Of a stretch of 64,000 bases of DNA, positions 26,055 through 33,482 are shown piece after piece. The notes beneath the pieces are model-generated. The model was given only the letters and a program-made list of their open reading frames with translations. It was not told where the DNA came from and made no database searches. How positions within the stretch are numbered: the first letter of the stretch is position 1; each line of letters begins with the position of its first letter. Origin of the DNA: Mesorhizobium norvegicum (lineage in GTDB: Bacteria; Pseudomonadota; Alphaproteobacteria; Rhizobiales; Rhizobiaceae); NCBI RefSeq assembly GCF_004919685.1, contig NZ_SMYZ01000027.1:3371-67370 (forward strand), given 5' to 3'. The position numbers and the translations under genes are program-made.

Positions 26055-27158
26055 TCAGTCAGCGCGCCTTGTCGCGTCGGTGAAGCCATCGAGCTTTTCA
26101 CCAATGTCCGAAAGTGCCCTTCGAACGATTGTCTCGACCGTGTCTTGCCGATCGGAATCGAGCAAACGAAGACCTCGTTGGATTGCATCGCGCCAGCTGG
26201 CGCCGCGATGCCATGCTTCGGCGAACACCACGGCGAGATCATCTTGCCGGCGGGTAGCTGCCATCGCCTCGATCAGCAAACTTGCCTGAAGAACATCTTT
26301 TTCCCGCTTTGCCGCGCCGTTTGCGTTCGCTTGGCGAAGAGGGGCGACAATCAGTTTGTGGACGGCATATCGCTCGGGTGAGGGGACCAGCACTGGGACA
26401 CCGGATCGATGCAACAACACGGTTCTTACGGGTTCGCGGATCAGAAAATCCAGGAATCGCAAGGGTTGTGCCGATGCGCCGCCCAGCGACGGCATCGCGC
26501 TCGCGTGGTCGGCATAGTCGTCGCTACCCCGGTTTGGGGGCAGGAATTCGACCTTGTACCGGGAAGCGTTTTCGAACTGGGTCGTGCGATTGGCATCCGT
26601 TCGGTGCGGAATTTCGCGAAACGACGGATCGATATCGCGCAGCACATCCATGATCGGTGGCAGACTGTCGTTCACTTCGACGGAAACCGAGTGAAATTGG
26701 GCAAAGTCGGCATCGCCTGTCTGTAGTGCCACCCCAGGCAGCCTTACGCCCAGATATCCGGCGTAGGTCTGGAATGCGACCGTGCCGACAAGTACGCCCC
26801 GCAAGCGGAAAAACCCGGCCTTGCCAAGAGCTTCGACGATATCGCCGGTAAATTTCTCCGGCTCCATCAACCCGGCCTCGCGAACGAGCGTCGACACGAG
26901 CTTGCGACGGCCCTTCAGATCGCTCTTGATTTCCCTGAAGGCGGCAACGCGTTTTGCGATCTCGGGATCGTCGGCCGGACCGACATATCGCCTTGTCGTC
27001 TTCGGTCTGGTCTCCTCGAAATACCAGTAGTCACGGCCTTTCACCGGAACCCGTACGAAATTGCCTGCCGTCGAGAAGTCGGTTTGGAACGAGGCGTCCA
27101 GGCTTCGTTGCACGAGTTCAGCGAACAGAGTGCGATAAGCGATATCGATCGATTTCAT
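26055..27158 (-). CDS. GSU2403-type nucleotidyltransferase-fold protein
   Basis: 367 residues. Central part GVLVGTVAFQTYAGYLGVRL followed by LQTGDADFAQFH carries the DxD-like acidic pair expected of a minimal nucleotidyltransferase fold. N-terminal KGRDYWYFEETRPKTTRRYV and C-terminal helical repeats match what I know as the GSU2403 family. Members have no firmly established target; related folds act as toxins, antitoxins or tRNA/AMP-transfer enzymes. It is a single gene whose promoter region holds two matching 30-bp palindromes, so it is probably tightly controlled by a factor encoded elsewhere or by itself. Confidence 0.8.
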   Translation of the reverse strand: MKSIDIAYRTLFAELVQRSLDASFQTDFSTAGNFVRVPVKGRDYWYFEETRPKTTRRYVGPADDPEIAKRVAAFREIKSDLKGRRKLVSTLVREAGLMEPEKFTGDIVEALGKAGFFRLRGVLVGTVAFQTYAGYLGVRLPGVALQTGDADFAQFHSVSVEVNDSLPPIMDVLRDIDPSFREIPHRTDANRTTQFENASRYKVEFLPPNRGSDDYADHASAMPSLGGASAQPLRFLDFLIREPVRTVLLHRSGVPVLVPSPERYAVHKLIVAPLRQANANGAAKREKDVLQASLLIEAMAATRRQDDLAVVFAEAWHRGASWRDAIQRGLRLLDSDRQDTVETIVRRALSDIGEKLDGFTDATRRAD

Positions 27159-27183
27159 GGCGGCGTCCGACCAAGGCCTTTGC

Positions 27184-27271
27184 GTTATAAGAAATTTGCA
27201 GTTCTCTTATAACTGCGCGCTTCTGCTCCCGATTTCAAGTGGTTATAAGAAAATTGCGAAAACCTTATAAC
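27184..27271. promoter_or_regulatory. Two 30-bp palindromic operators
   Basis: GTTATAAG-N14-CTTATAAC occurs at 27184-27213 and again at 27242-27271, centres 58 bp apart. The copies also share spacer bases (GTTATAAGAAA, then TTGC), so they are both palindromes and direct repeats. They stand upstream of the nucleotidyltransferase-fold gene, after the SDR stop codon. The TTATAA cores may serve as -10 elements. Confidence 0.75.
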
Positions 27272-27289
27272 TATCTTGCCCGCAAGGTT

Positions 27290-28027
27290 TCATGCCTGCT
27301 GCGTGGGGTAGAGCGTCAGGATGTTGACGTTGATCCTTGGCGGTTGCGACACGGCGTAGAGCATGGCTGCGGCGATGTCCTCGCTCTCCAGCTGCTCCAT
27401 GTCGCCCAGTCTTTGCTCTACCGCCAGCCGCACGTCATCGCGCATGTTGGCGGTGAACTCGGTTTTGACCGCGCCCGGCTCGATCACGGTGACGCGGATG
27501 CCATCCTTGCCGATTTCGCGGCGCAGCGATTCCGCCATGGCGCTGGCCGCATGCTTGGTGCCGGAATAGACGACCGAAGGGTGGATGTAGCGGCCGGTGC
27601 CCGACGAGACGATAACGATATGGCCTGAACCTTGCCGTTTCATCACCGGCAGCGCCGCGTTGATCGCATAGAGCAAACCCAGAATGTTGATATCGACCAT
27701 CGCCCGGTATTCGCTGGTGGTGGTGTTCTGGAAGGGGGCGGCGACGCCGACGCCGGCGACATTGAACAGCATGTCCAGTCGGCCATAGCTTTCCAGCACG
27801 CGACTGACCATGGCGGTTGCCTGCGCCTCGTCGGTGATGTCGGCCTCGATCACAAGCGCCTCGCCGCCGGCGTCGCGGATGCGCTTGGCCTGATCGTCAA
27901 GCCGCTGCCGGCGCCGTGCCGCAATGGCAACGACCGCGCCTTGCGCCGCCAGCGCAAGTGCGGTTGCCATCCCGATACCGGAGGAGGCGCCGGTCACCAG
28001 GGCGATTTTTCCGTTGAGTTCCCGCAT
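27290..28027 (-). CDS. Short-chain dehydrogenase/reductase
   Basis: 245 residues, classical SDR length. The nucleotide-binding motif TGASSGIG is at 12-19 and the following arginines (AARRR) suggest NADP preference. NVAG at about 89-92, catalytic Ser near 142 (IVIVSSGTG), and Tyr154/Lys158 (YSGTK) are in place. Substrate unknown. It is divergent from a LysR gene 145 bp away, the usual arrangement for a LysR regulator controlling its neighbour. Confidence 0.95.
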   Translation of the reverse strand: MRELNGKIALVTGASSGIGMATALALAAQGAVVAIAARRRQRLDDQAKRIRDAGGEALVIEADITDEAQATAMVSRVLESYGRLDMLFNVAGVGVAAPFQNTTTSEYRAMVDINILGLLYAINAALPVMKRQGSGHIVIVSSGTGRYIHPSVVYSGTKHAASAMAESLRREIGKDGIRVTVIEPGAVKTEFTANMRDDVRLAVEQRLGDMEQLESEDIAAAMLYAVSQPPRINVNILTLYPTQQA

Positions 28028-28140
28028 GTTCGTTGCTCCTGCTCAGAGGGAGATTCAGATGTGCTCGATGCCGATGATCGGCGATGTTCGAGACATGTCC
28101 TCAAGCTAGGCAGCAGACCCCATACGGAAAATGCGATAGA

Positions 28141-28171
28141 ATGCCATTATACTCATTGGAGAATCTGGCAT
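28141..28171. promoter_or_regulatory. Inverted repeat in SDR/lysR divergent region
   Basis: ATGCCA (28141-28146) and TGGCAT (28166-28171) form an exact inverted repeat 19 bp apart. It ends one base before the lysR ATG and lies in the only space shared by the two divergent genes. It is a candidate LysR binding site, allowing autoregulation. Confidence 0.5.
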
Positions 28172-28172
28172 A

Positions 28173-29093
28173 ATGCGAGGCAGTGACTATGCGGAGCTGA
28201 AGGCCTTTGCCACTGTCGTCGCGCATGGCAGTTTTGCTCTTGCCGCGGAAGATCTCCGGATTTCGGCATCGACGCTCAGCCAGACGATCCGCCAGCTCGA
28301 AGCGCGGCTTGGCCTGCGCCTGCTCAATCGCACGACCCGCAGTCTCTCGCTGACCGAAGCCGGCGCGCGCCTGCACGCGCGCTTCGCGCCGGCCATGGCC
28401 GAGATGGAGGCGGCGGTCGGCGATGCCGCCGCCTTGCGTGACAGGCCGGCCGGCATCTTGCGCGTCCATATGCCCAGTGTCGCTGCGGCTACCTATCTGG
28501 AGCCGGTGCTCGGTCGTTTTTATGAGACATGGCCGGAGATCGTGCTCGATGTGACGATCGACGATGCCGCCATCGATAGTGTCGGGGCCGGCTATGATGT
28601 CAGCGTCAGACTTGGTGAATTTCTCGAAGCCGACATGGTTGCCGCGCCGCTTGGCGGTACGCAGCGCCAACTCGCGGTGGCTTCGCCGGACTACATTGCC
28701 CGTCACGGATCGCCATCAGCACCTGCGGATCTGCTCCAGCACCGCTGCATCAACTGGCGCCGGCCGGGCAGCGCCGGCCTCTACACATGGGAATTCGCCA
28801 GGGATGGCCAATGGTTCTCGGTCGCGGTCAACGGTCCGCTGGTTGTCTCCAGCCGCGGCATGGCGATTGCGGCCGCGGTGCAGGGCGTCGGCATTGCCTT
28901 CTGGGCGGAAGAGCTGGTGCGTCCGCTGATCGACGCCGGCAAACTGGTCTCGTTGCTGGATGAGTGGTGCGCGATGTTTCCGGGCTGGTTCCTCTGCTAC
29001 CAGAAGCAGCGCCATACACCGCCGGCGGTGCGCGCCTTCGTCGAATTCCTGCGGCATGCGCATGCCGGCCGGCAAGCACTGCCGGGCGGTTGA
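28173..29093 (+). CDS. LysR-family transcriptional regulator
   Basis: 306 residues. The winged helix-turn-helix fills residues 1-62 (AELKAFATVVAHGSFALAAE, STLSQTIRQLEARLGLRLLN, RTTRSLSLTEAG), followed by a linker helix and a periplasmic-binding-like effector domain (YDVSVRLGEFLEADMVAAPL, GIAFWAEELVRPLI). The C-terminal WFLCYQKQRHTPPAVRAFV is typical of the AphB/DmlR-like subgroup. Divergent from the SDR gene, which is the likely target. Effector unknown. Confidence 0.95.
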   Translation: MRGSDYAELKAFATVVAHGSFALAAEDLRISASTLSQTIRQLEARLGLRLLNRTTRSLSLTEAGARLHARFAPAMAEMEAAVGDAAALRDRPAGILRVHMPSVAAATYLEPVLGRFYETWPEIVLDVTIDDAAIDSVGAGYDVSVRLGEFLEADMVAAPLGGTQRQLAVASPDYIARHGSPSAPADLLQHRCINWRRPGSAGLYTWEFARDGQWFSVAVNGPLVVSSRGMAIAAAVQGVGIAFWAEELVRPLIDAGKLVSLLDEWCAMFPGWFLCYQKQRHTPPAVRAFVEFLRHAHAGRQALPGG

Positions 29094-29232
29094 CCGATTG
29101 TCCGTCGACCCTGCGGAGCATGCGCCGAGCAGCTTCCTCGAGGACAGCCGGCCCAGGCCTGGCGCAATGCTTTTGGCGCAGGGCGCTGAAAAAATGGCTT
29201 TCACTTCAGCTCGAATGGTGCTTTAACCCGCG

Positions 29233-29325
29233 CATCCACAGGGGTGCTCCGTACGGTCGGGGCTGAGACGGGGGCGGCAAGCCCACAGACCCTAGAAGCT
29301 GATCTGGGTAATACCAGCGGAGCGA
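29233..29325 (+). promoter_or_regulatory. TPP (thi-box) riboswitch
   Basis: The conserved blocks stand in order: CAGGGGTGCTCC, GGCTGAGA, then GACCCT, CTGATCTGGGTAATACCAGC and GGAG. These are the P2/J3-2 and P4-P5 elements of the thiamine pyrophosphate aptamer. GAAGCTGATCTGG replaces the more usual GAACCTGATCTGG, a single change. The aptamer ends a few bases before the start codon of the YkoF gene, so ligand binding most likely hides its ribosome-binding site and shuts down the transporter operon when TPP is high. Confidence 0.93.
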
Positions 29326-29333
29326 GGCGGGCG

Positions 29334-29942
29334 ATGTTTTCAGGCGCACAGATTTCCCTATATCCCATGGCCGACGATTTCGTCGGCGTCATCCTTGGCG
29401 CGCTCGGCGCGCTCGATCCCTGGCGCGACAAGCTCAGGATCGAGACCGACGACATCTCGACCTTGCTGGTCGGGCCGCCCGAAGTGCTGTTTCCAGCCAT
29501 GCGCGATCTCTTCGTGGCGGCAGCACGCAGCGGCAAACACTGCGTGTTGTCAGCCACCATCTCGCGCGGCTGCCCGGGCGAGCCGGATGATCCGATCTGC
29601 CGCTCCGATGCAGTCGGCGGGCCTGTCGGGCCACTCGGTCCGCGCAAGGATGCGGCCATCACAGCGGTGCGCAATGCTGCTGCCACCGGCCAGCCGGCGG
29701 CGGCGCAGTTCTCGCTCTATGTGATGGGCACCGACGACCACATGGACGAGATCTACGGCTGCATCGACTTTCTCAAGCAGTCCGGCGTCTATGAGCTTTC
29801 CAAGCATTTCTGCACGAAATTGCGCGGTGATGCCGGTGCGATCTTTTCGGCGCTGGACGAGGCTTTCTGCCGCTTCGGACCAGGCGCCGGCCACGTAACC
29901 CTCGACGTCACGGTCTCGGCCAACAGCCCGTCGGCTGTCTGA
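29334..29942 (+). CDS. YkoF-family thiamine/HMP-binding protein
   Basis: 202 residues from ATG (MFSGAQISLYPMADDFVGVI), directly after the TPP riboswitch. Two copies of a ferredoxin-like half are visible, each with the strand AQISLYPM / AQFSLYVMG and helix DEIYGCIDFLKQSGVY. YkoF of Bacillus binds thiamine and hydroxymethylpyrimidine and accompanies the ThiXYZ-type importer, matching the ABC genes that follow. Cytosolic. Confidence 0.9.
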   Translation: MFSGAQISLYPMADDFVGVILGALGALDPWRDKLRIETDDISTLLVGPPEVLFPAMRDLFVAAARSGKHCVLSATISRGCPGEPDDPICRSDAVGGPVGPLGPRKDAAITAVRNAAATGQPAAAQFSLYVMGTDDHMDEIYGCIDFLKQSGVYELSKHFCTKLRGDAGAIFSALDEAFCRFGPGAGHVTLDVTVSANSPSAV

Positions 29943-29983
29943 AGCTGCCGCCGCTCCCGCGCGGCCGTCAAAGGTTATCTCCC

Positions 29984-30799
29984 GTGGTCTCATCATCAGT
30001 CGCTTCGCGCCCGATCGCGAGCCTTCTTGTCAAGGCAGTGCCGGCCATGATCTCGGTCGGTTTGCTCCTGCTGGTGTGGGAGCTTTGTGCTACCTATTCC
30101 GGCATCAAGCCAACGATACTGCCGGCGCCGTCGCGCGTCTTCGAGCAAGCGATGCTCAATCGCGAGGCACTGGTCGACAACGCCATTCCGACCATCCGCG
30201 CCACGCTGCTTGGCTTTGCCTGTTCGCTCAGCGCCGCCTTTGCACTGTCGATGCTGGTCGACTTCTTCCTGCCGCTGCGGCGTGCGCTGTTTCCCGTCTT
30301 CATCGTCAGCCAGACCTTGCCGCTGGTGGCGATTGCGCCGCTGGTGGTGCTGTGGTTCGGCTTCGGACTGGCGCCCAAGATCATGCTGGTGGCGCTGGTC
30401 ACCTTCTTTCCGATGCTGGTGGCATTGGTCGAGGGCTATGAGGCAACCGAGGCCGAGATCGGGCAAATGCTGCGCGCCATGGGAGCAGGGCGCTGGCGCA
30501 TCTTCGTGCTGGCGCGGCTGCCTTCGGCGCTGCCTTATTTCTTCGCCGGCCTGAGGATCTCCATCACCTATGCGGTGGTCGGCGCCATCTTCGCCGAATA
30601 TGCCGGGGCCGCGAAAGGGCTGGGCATCTACATGCTCAACGCCAAGAACAATTTCCGCCCCGACCTGGTGCTGGCAGCCGTCGGTGTCAGCGCCGCGCTG
30701 ACACTTGTCCTGTTCGGGTTGACTGTGCTGCTGCAGCGCCTGGCCATGCCCTGGGAGCGCGCCGGCAAGGAAAGCGCAGGGAAGGGGCCGTGGCGATGA
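29984..30799 (+). CDS. ABC permease for HMP/thiamine precursor (ThiX-like)
   Basis: 271 residues from a GTG start. Six membrane helices of the SsuC/TauC/ThiX permease type, with the ATPase-coupling EAA loop GYEATEAEIGQMLRAMGAGR near 150-168. It belongs to the riboswitch-controlled operon and its stop overlaps the ATPase start (ATGA). Substrate is inferred from the riboswitch and from YkoF; the family as such also carries nitrate, sulfonates and taurine. Confidence 0.9.
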   Translation: MVSSSVASRPIASLLVKAVPAMISVGLLLLVWELCATYSGIKPTILPAPSRVFEQAMLNREALVDNAIPTIRATLLGFACSLSAAFALSMLVDFFLPLRRALFPVFIVSQTLPLVAIAPLVVLWFGFGLAPKIMLVALVTFFPMLVALVEGYEATEAEIGQMLRAMGAGRWRIFVLARLPSALPYFFAGLRISITYAVVGAIFAEYAGAAKGLGIYMLNAKNNFRPDLVLAAVGVSAALTLVLFGLTVLLQRLAMPWERAGKESAGKGPWR

Positions 30800-31563
30800 G
30801 CCGGCTTGAGCTGCGGCATGTGCGCAAGGCGTTCGGTGGGCTCGACGTGCTGGCCGATATCTCGCTAAGTGTCGGCGCAAGTGAATTCGTCTCAATCCTT
30901 GGGCCCTCGGGCGCCGGCAAGTCGACGCTGTTCCAGCTTCTGACCGGCGCCGAGCATGGCGAGGGCGAGATGTTGTTCGACGGCGCGCCGCTCGATGACC
31001 ACGGCAGGCATTTCGCTTTCATGCCGCAGTGTGATGCGCTGATGCCTTGGCGGCGCATCCTCAACAACGCGACGCTCGGGCTGGAAGTGCAAGGCATCCG
31101 GCGCAAGGCGGCGCGGGCGCGCGTCGCGCCGCTGTTTGCCGAGTTCGGGCTTGCCGGCTTCGAGCGACATTTTCCCGCGCAGCTGTCCGGCGGCATGCGC
31201 CAGCGCGCGGCCCTGCTGCGCACGGTGGTGCAGGAGCGTGACATGCTGCTGCTCGACGAGCCGTTCGGCGCGCTCGACGCACTGACCCGCACCGCCATGC
31301 AGCGCTGGCTCGAACAGATGTGGCGGCACCACCGCTGGACGGCCCTCTTGATCACTCACGATGTACGCGAAGCCGTGTTCCTGTCCGACCGCATCTATGT
31401 GCTGTCGGCGCGCCCGGCCCGCATCGTTCGTGAAATCAAGGTGCCGCTGCCGCGCCCGCGCAGCCTTGGCGGCGATGCCGCGCGGCAGGCAAGTGCGCTC
31501 GAGGCCGAAATCCTCGACATCATCCTCAACCCCAACCCACCCAAAGGACACGACCATGACTGA
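30796..31563 (+). CDS. ABC ATPase for HMP/thiamine precursor (ThiZ-like)
   Basis: 255 residues from the ATG that overlaps the permease stop. Walker A GPSGAGKST, Q loop FMPQCDALMPWRR, signature LSGGMRQRAALLR and Walker B MLLLDEPFGALDA are all intact, followed by the switch histidine ITHDVREA. The type is that of nitrate/sulfonate/HMP importers. The following gene starts inside its last codons, so all operon members are translated in a coupled way. Confidence 0.92.
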   Translation: MSRLELRHVRKAFGGLDVLADISLSVGASEFVSILGPSGAGKSTLFQLLTGAEHGEGEMLFDGAPLDDHGRHFAFMPQCDALMPWRRILNNATLGLEVQGIRRKAARARVAPLFAEFGLAGFERHFPAQLSGGMRQRAALLRTVVQERDMLLLDEPFGALDALTRTAMQRWLEQMWRHHRWTALLITHDVREAVFLSDRIYVLSARPARIVREIKVPLPRPRSLGGDAARQASALEAEILDIILNPNPPKGHDHD

Positions 31564-32578
31564 CTTGACGCGCCGGCAGGCCTTGTTGCTGACCCTTGCC
31601 ACCGGCCTTCCGCTCGTTGCCCGATCGGGGCGAGCCCAAGCACAATCGGCGGCACAAAAGGTCACCGTCGCCCTCGACTGGACGGTCAACACCAACCACA
31701 TCGGACTGTTCGTCGCCCGCGACAAGGGCTTTTATCGCGAGGCCGGGCTCGAGGTCGAGATCCTGCCCTACAGCGATACCGGTGCGGGCACGCTGGTCGC
31801 AAACCGCGTCGCCGATTTCGGCATCAACGGCACCATCAGCCTGTTCACCCAGAAGACCGCCGGGGCGGACCTGAAGGGCGTCTATGCGGTGGTGCAATCT
31901 GAAACCGGTCGCGTGGTCTTCAACGCGGCACGCAGCGAGATCGAAGGCCCGAGGAATCTTGACGGTTTGATCTATGGCGGCTTCGGCAGTGCCTGGGAAA
32001 ACGCGCTGATATCGACCATCATCCGCCATGATGGCGGCAAGGGCAATTTCGAGACGGTGACGCTCGGCACCTCAGCCTATGAGGCGCTGGCCAATGGCTC
32101 GGTCGATTTCACGCTCGAAGTCTCGACCTGGGAGGGTGTCGAAGCCGAACTCAAGGGCGTCAAGCAGCGCAGCTTCGTCTATGCCGACTACGGCGTTCCC
32201 GATGAGCACACGACACTGATCTCTTCGAGCGACGCCTATCTCCAGGCAAACCCCAAACCTGCGGCCGCCTTCGTCCAGGCCACGCGGCGCGGCTATCAGT
32301 TTGCCGTCGATCATCCAAAGGAAGCCGCCGCGCTGCTGATCGCCGCCAACAAGGATGCCTTGACCAATCCGGCATTGATCGAGGCGTCGCTGAAGGCGTT
32401 GATCGACGGCCACTATCTGCGCGGAGAAAACGGCGCCATCGGCACCATGGATCTGGCCAAGATGGAAGCGATCGGCGACTATCTCTTCGCCTCCGGCATT
32501 TTGCGCGATGCCGACGGCAAGGTTTTGGCGCAACGTCCGGATTTTGCGGAGTATTTCAGCAATTCAACTCTGGGCTAG
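31556..32578 (+). CDS. NMT1/THI5-like periplasmic binding protein (ThiY-like)
   Basis: 340 residues. The N-terminus MTDLTRRQALLLTLATGLPL has a twin-arginine motif, and a cleavage site lies after AQA near 30. The mature part starts VTVALDWTVNTNHIGLFVAR, the classic THI5/NMT1-like opening, then GLEVEILPY and the family's GFGSAWENALI ligand-pocket loop. It should bind formylaminopyrimidine or HMP in the periplasm and feed the permease. Last gene of the TPP-riboswitch operon. Confidence 0.92.
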   Translation: MTDLTRRQALLLTLATGLPLVARSGRAQAQSAAQKVTVALDWTVNTNHIGLFVARDKGFYREAGLEVEILPYSDTGAGTLVANRVADFGINGTISLFTQKTAGADLKGVYAVVQSETGRVVFNAARSEIEGPRNLDGLIYGGFGSAWENALISTIIRHDGGKGNFETVTLGTSAYEALANGSVDFTLEVSTWEGVEAELKGVKQRSFVYADYGVPDEHTTLISSSDAYLQANPKPAAAFVQATRRGYQFAVDHPKEAAALLIAANKDALTNPALIEASLKALIDGHYLRGENGAIGTMDLAKMEAIGDYLFASGILRDADGKVLAQRPDFAEYFSNSTLG

Positions 32579-32681
32579 GGGACCAATCTGCCTCTCGAAA
32601 CTGGAGGAAATGCCTGGCGAGCCAACGGGGCTCGCTAGGCATGACAGTTCCTCATCGAACACACGGATCCGCAGATCCCGG

Positions 32682-33461
32682 CTAATTCCGGGCGATCTCA
32701 TAGAGCAAAGTGGTTTTGATGTGCCGCCCGGGCTCACCCTGCAGCGATAGAGCGGATGTATATAGTTTCGCGACTGCTGGGCAGAGACCTTCGAATTCCC
32801 GGCTGACATTGGCAATGGCGGTTATCTCGGCGGGAGTGCCGCCAGCGTTGATGAAAGCGTCGGCCAGCAGCGACCAGTCTCCGTCGCTGGCAGCAGCGGC
32901 TGGCAGACCGCCATTCTTCGCTGCGCCGAAGGCGTGGAACAGGGTGGCGCCGACCTTGTCCATGTCGATCAGGAAATCCTGGTCCGGCGTGCTGAGCGCG
33001 CCCGGCCCTTCGCGAAGGTAGTTGTTGCAGGTGGCAGCGGTTTCCCGCGCCATGACATGGTTGAGCATGTCCAATTGCGCGCGCAGGGCTTCGGCGGCTT
33101 TGCTGTCCGGAGCCGAGGACAGCAGGGATGCGTATCGTTGCCTGAGATCGGCGACCGCCATCCTGCTCGTGTTTCGCACCTGGTCGACATTTCCAAGCCT
33201 GGCCACGGCCGTGATCTTTTCCACGACGGCGTCGTAGTCTTCTGGGAACTCCTGCTTGATTGCCCTGAATATCTGGCTTCCTTGGCTCTCAATCTGTTCG
33301 CTTACCTGAGCTGTGGTCAGCGTTTGTGGATCGGGCGAACCCGCCACCGTCTGGTAAAGATATTTACCGCCGGCAAAGCCGGCCGCCCAGGGCAATACCT
33401 TTACCGCAACAAAGGACAAAGCGGCGACCGCCGCCACGCCCAAAGCCTTCCAACGCGTCAT
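32682..33461 (-). CDS. Membrane-anchored helical protein, partner of TPR protein
   Basis: 259 residues from ATG (MTRWKALGVAAVAALSFVAV) with AGGAGG seven bases upstream. One N-terminal membrane helix (about 5-33) is followed by a periplasmic, largely helical domain (QVSEQIESQGSQIFRAIKQE, VVEKITAVARL, LRAQLDMLNHVMARETAATC) with paired cysteines. No named domain. The start lies 21 nt after the giant TPR gene's stop, so the two form an operon and probably act together in the envelope. Confidence 0.8.
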   Translation of the reverse strand: MTRWKALGVAAVAALSFVAVKVLPWAAGFAGGKYLYQTVAGSPDPQTLTTAQVSEQIESQGSQIFRAIKQEFPEDYDAVVEKITAVARLGNVDQVRNTSRMAVADLRQRYASLLSSAPDSKAAEALRAQLDMLNHVMARETAATCNNYLREGPGALSTPDQDFLIDMDKVGATLFHAFGAAKNGGLPAAAASDGDWSLLADAFINAGGTPAEITAIANVSREFEGLCPAVAKLYTSALSLQGEPGRHIKTTLLYEIARN

Positions 33462-33482
33462 CGCCAACCTCCTTGAACCTGC

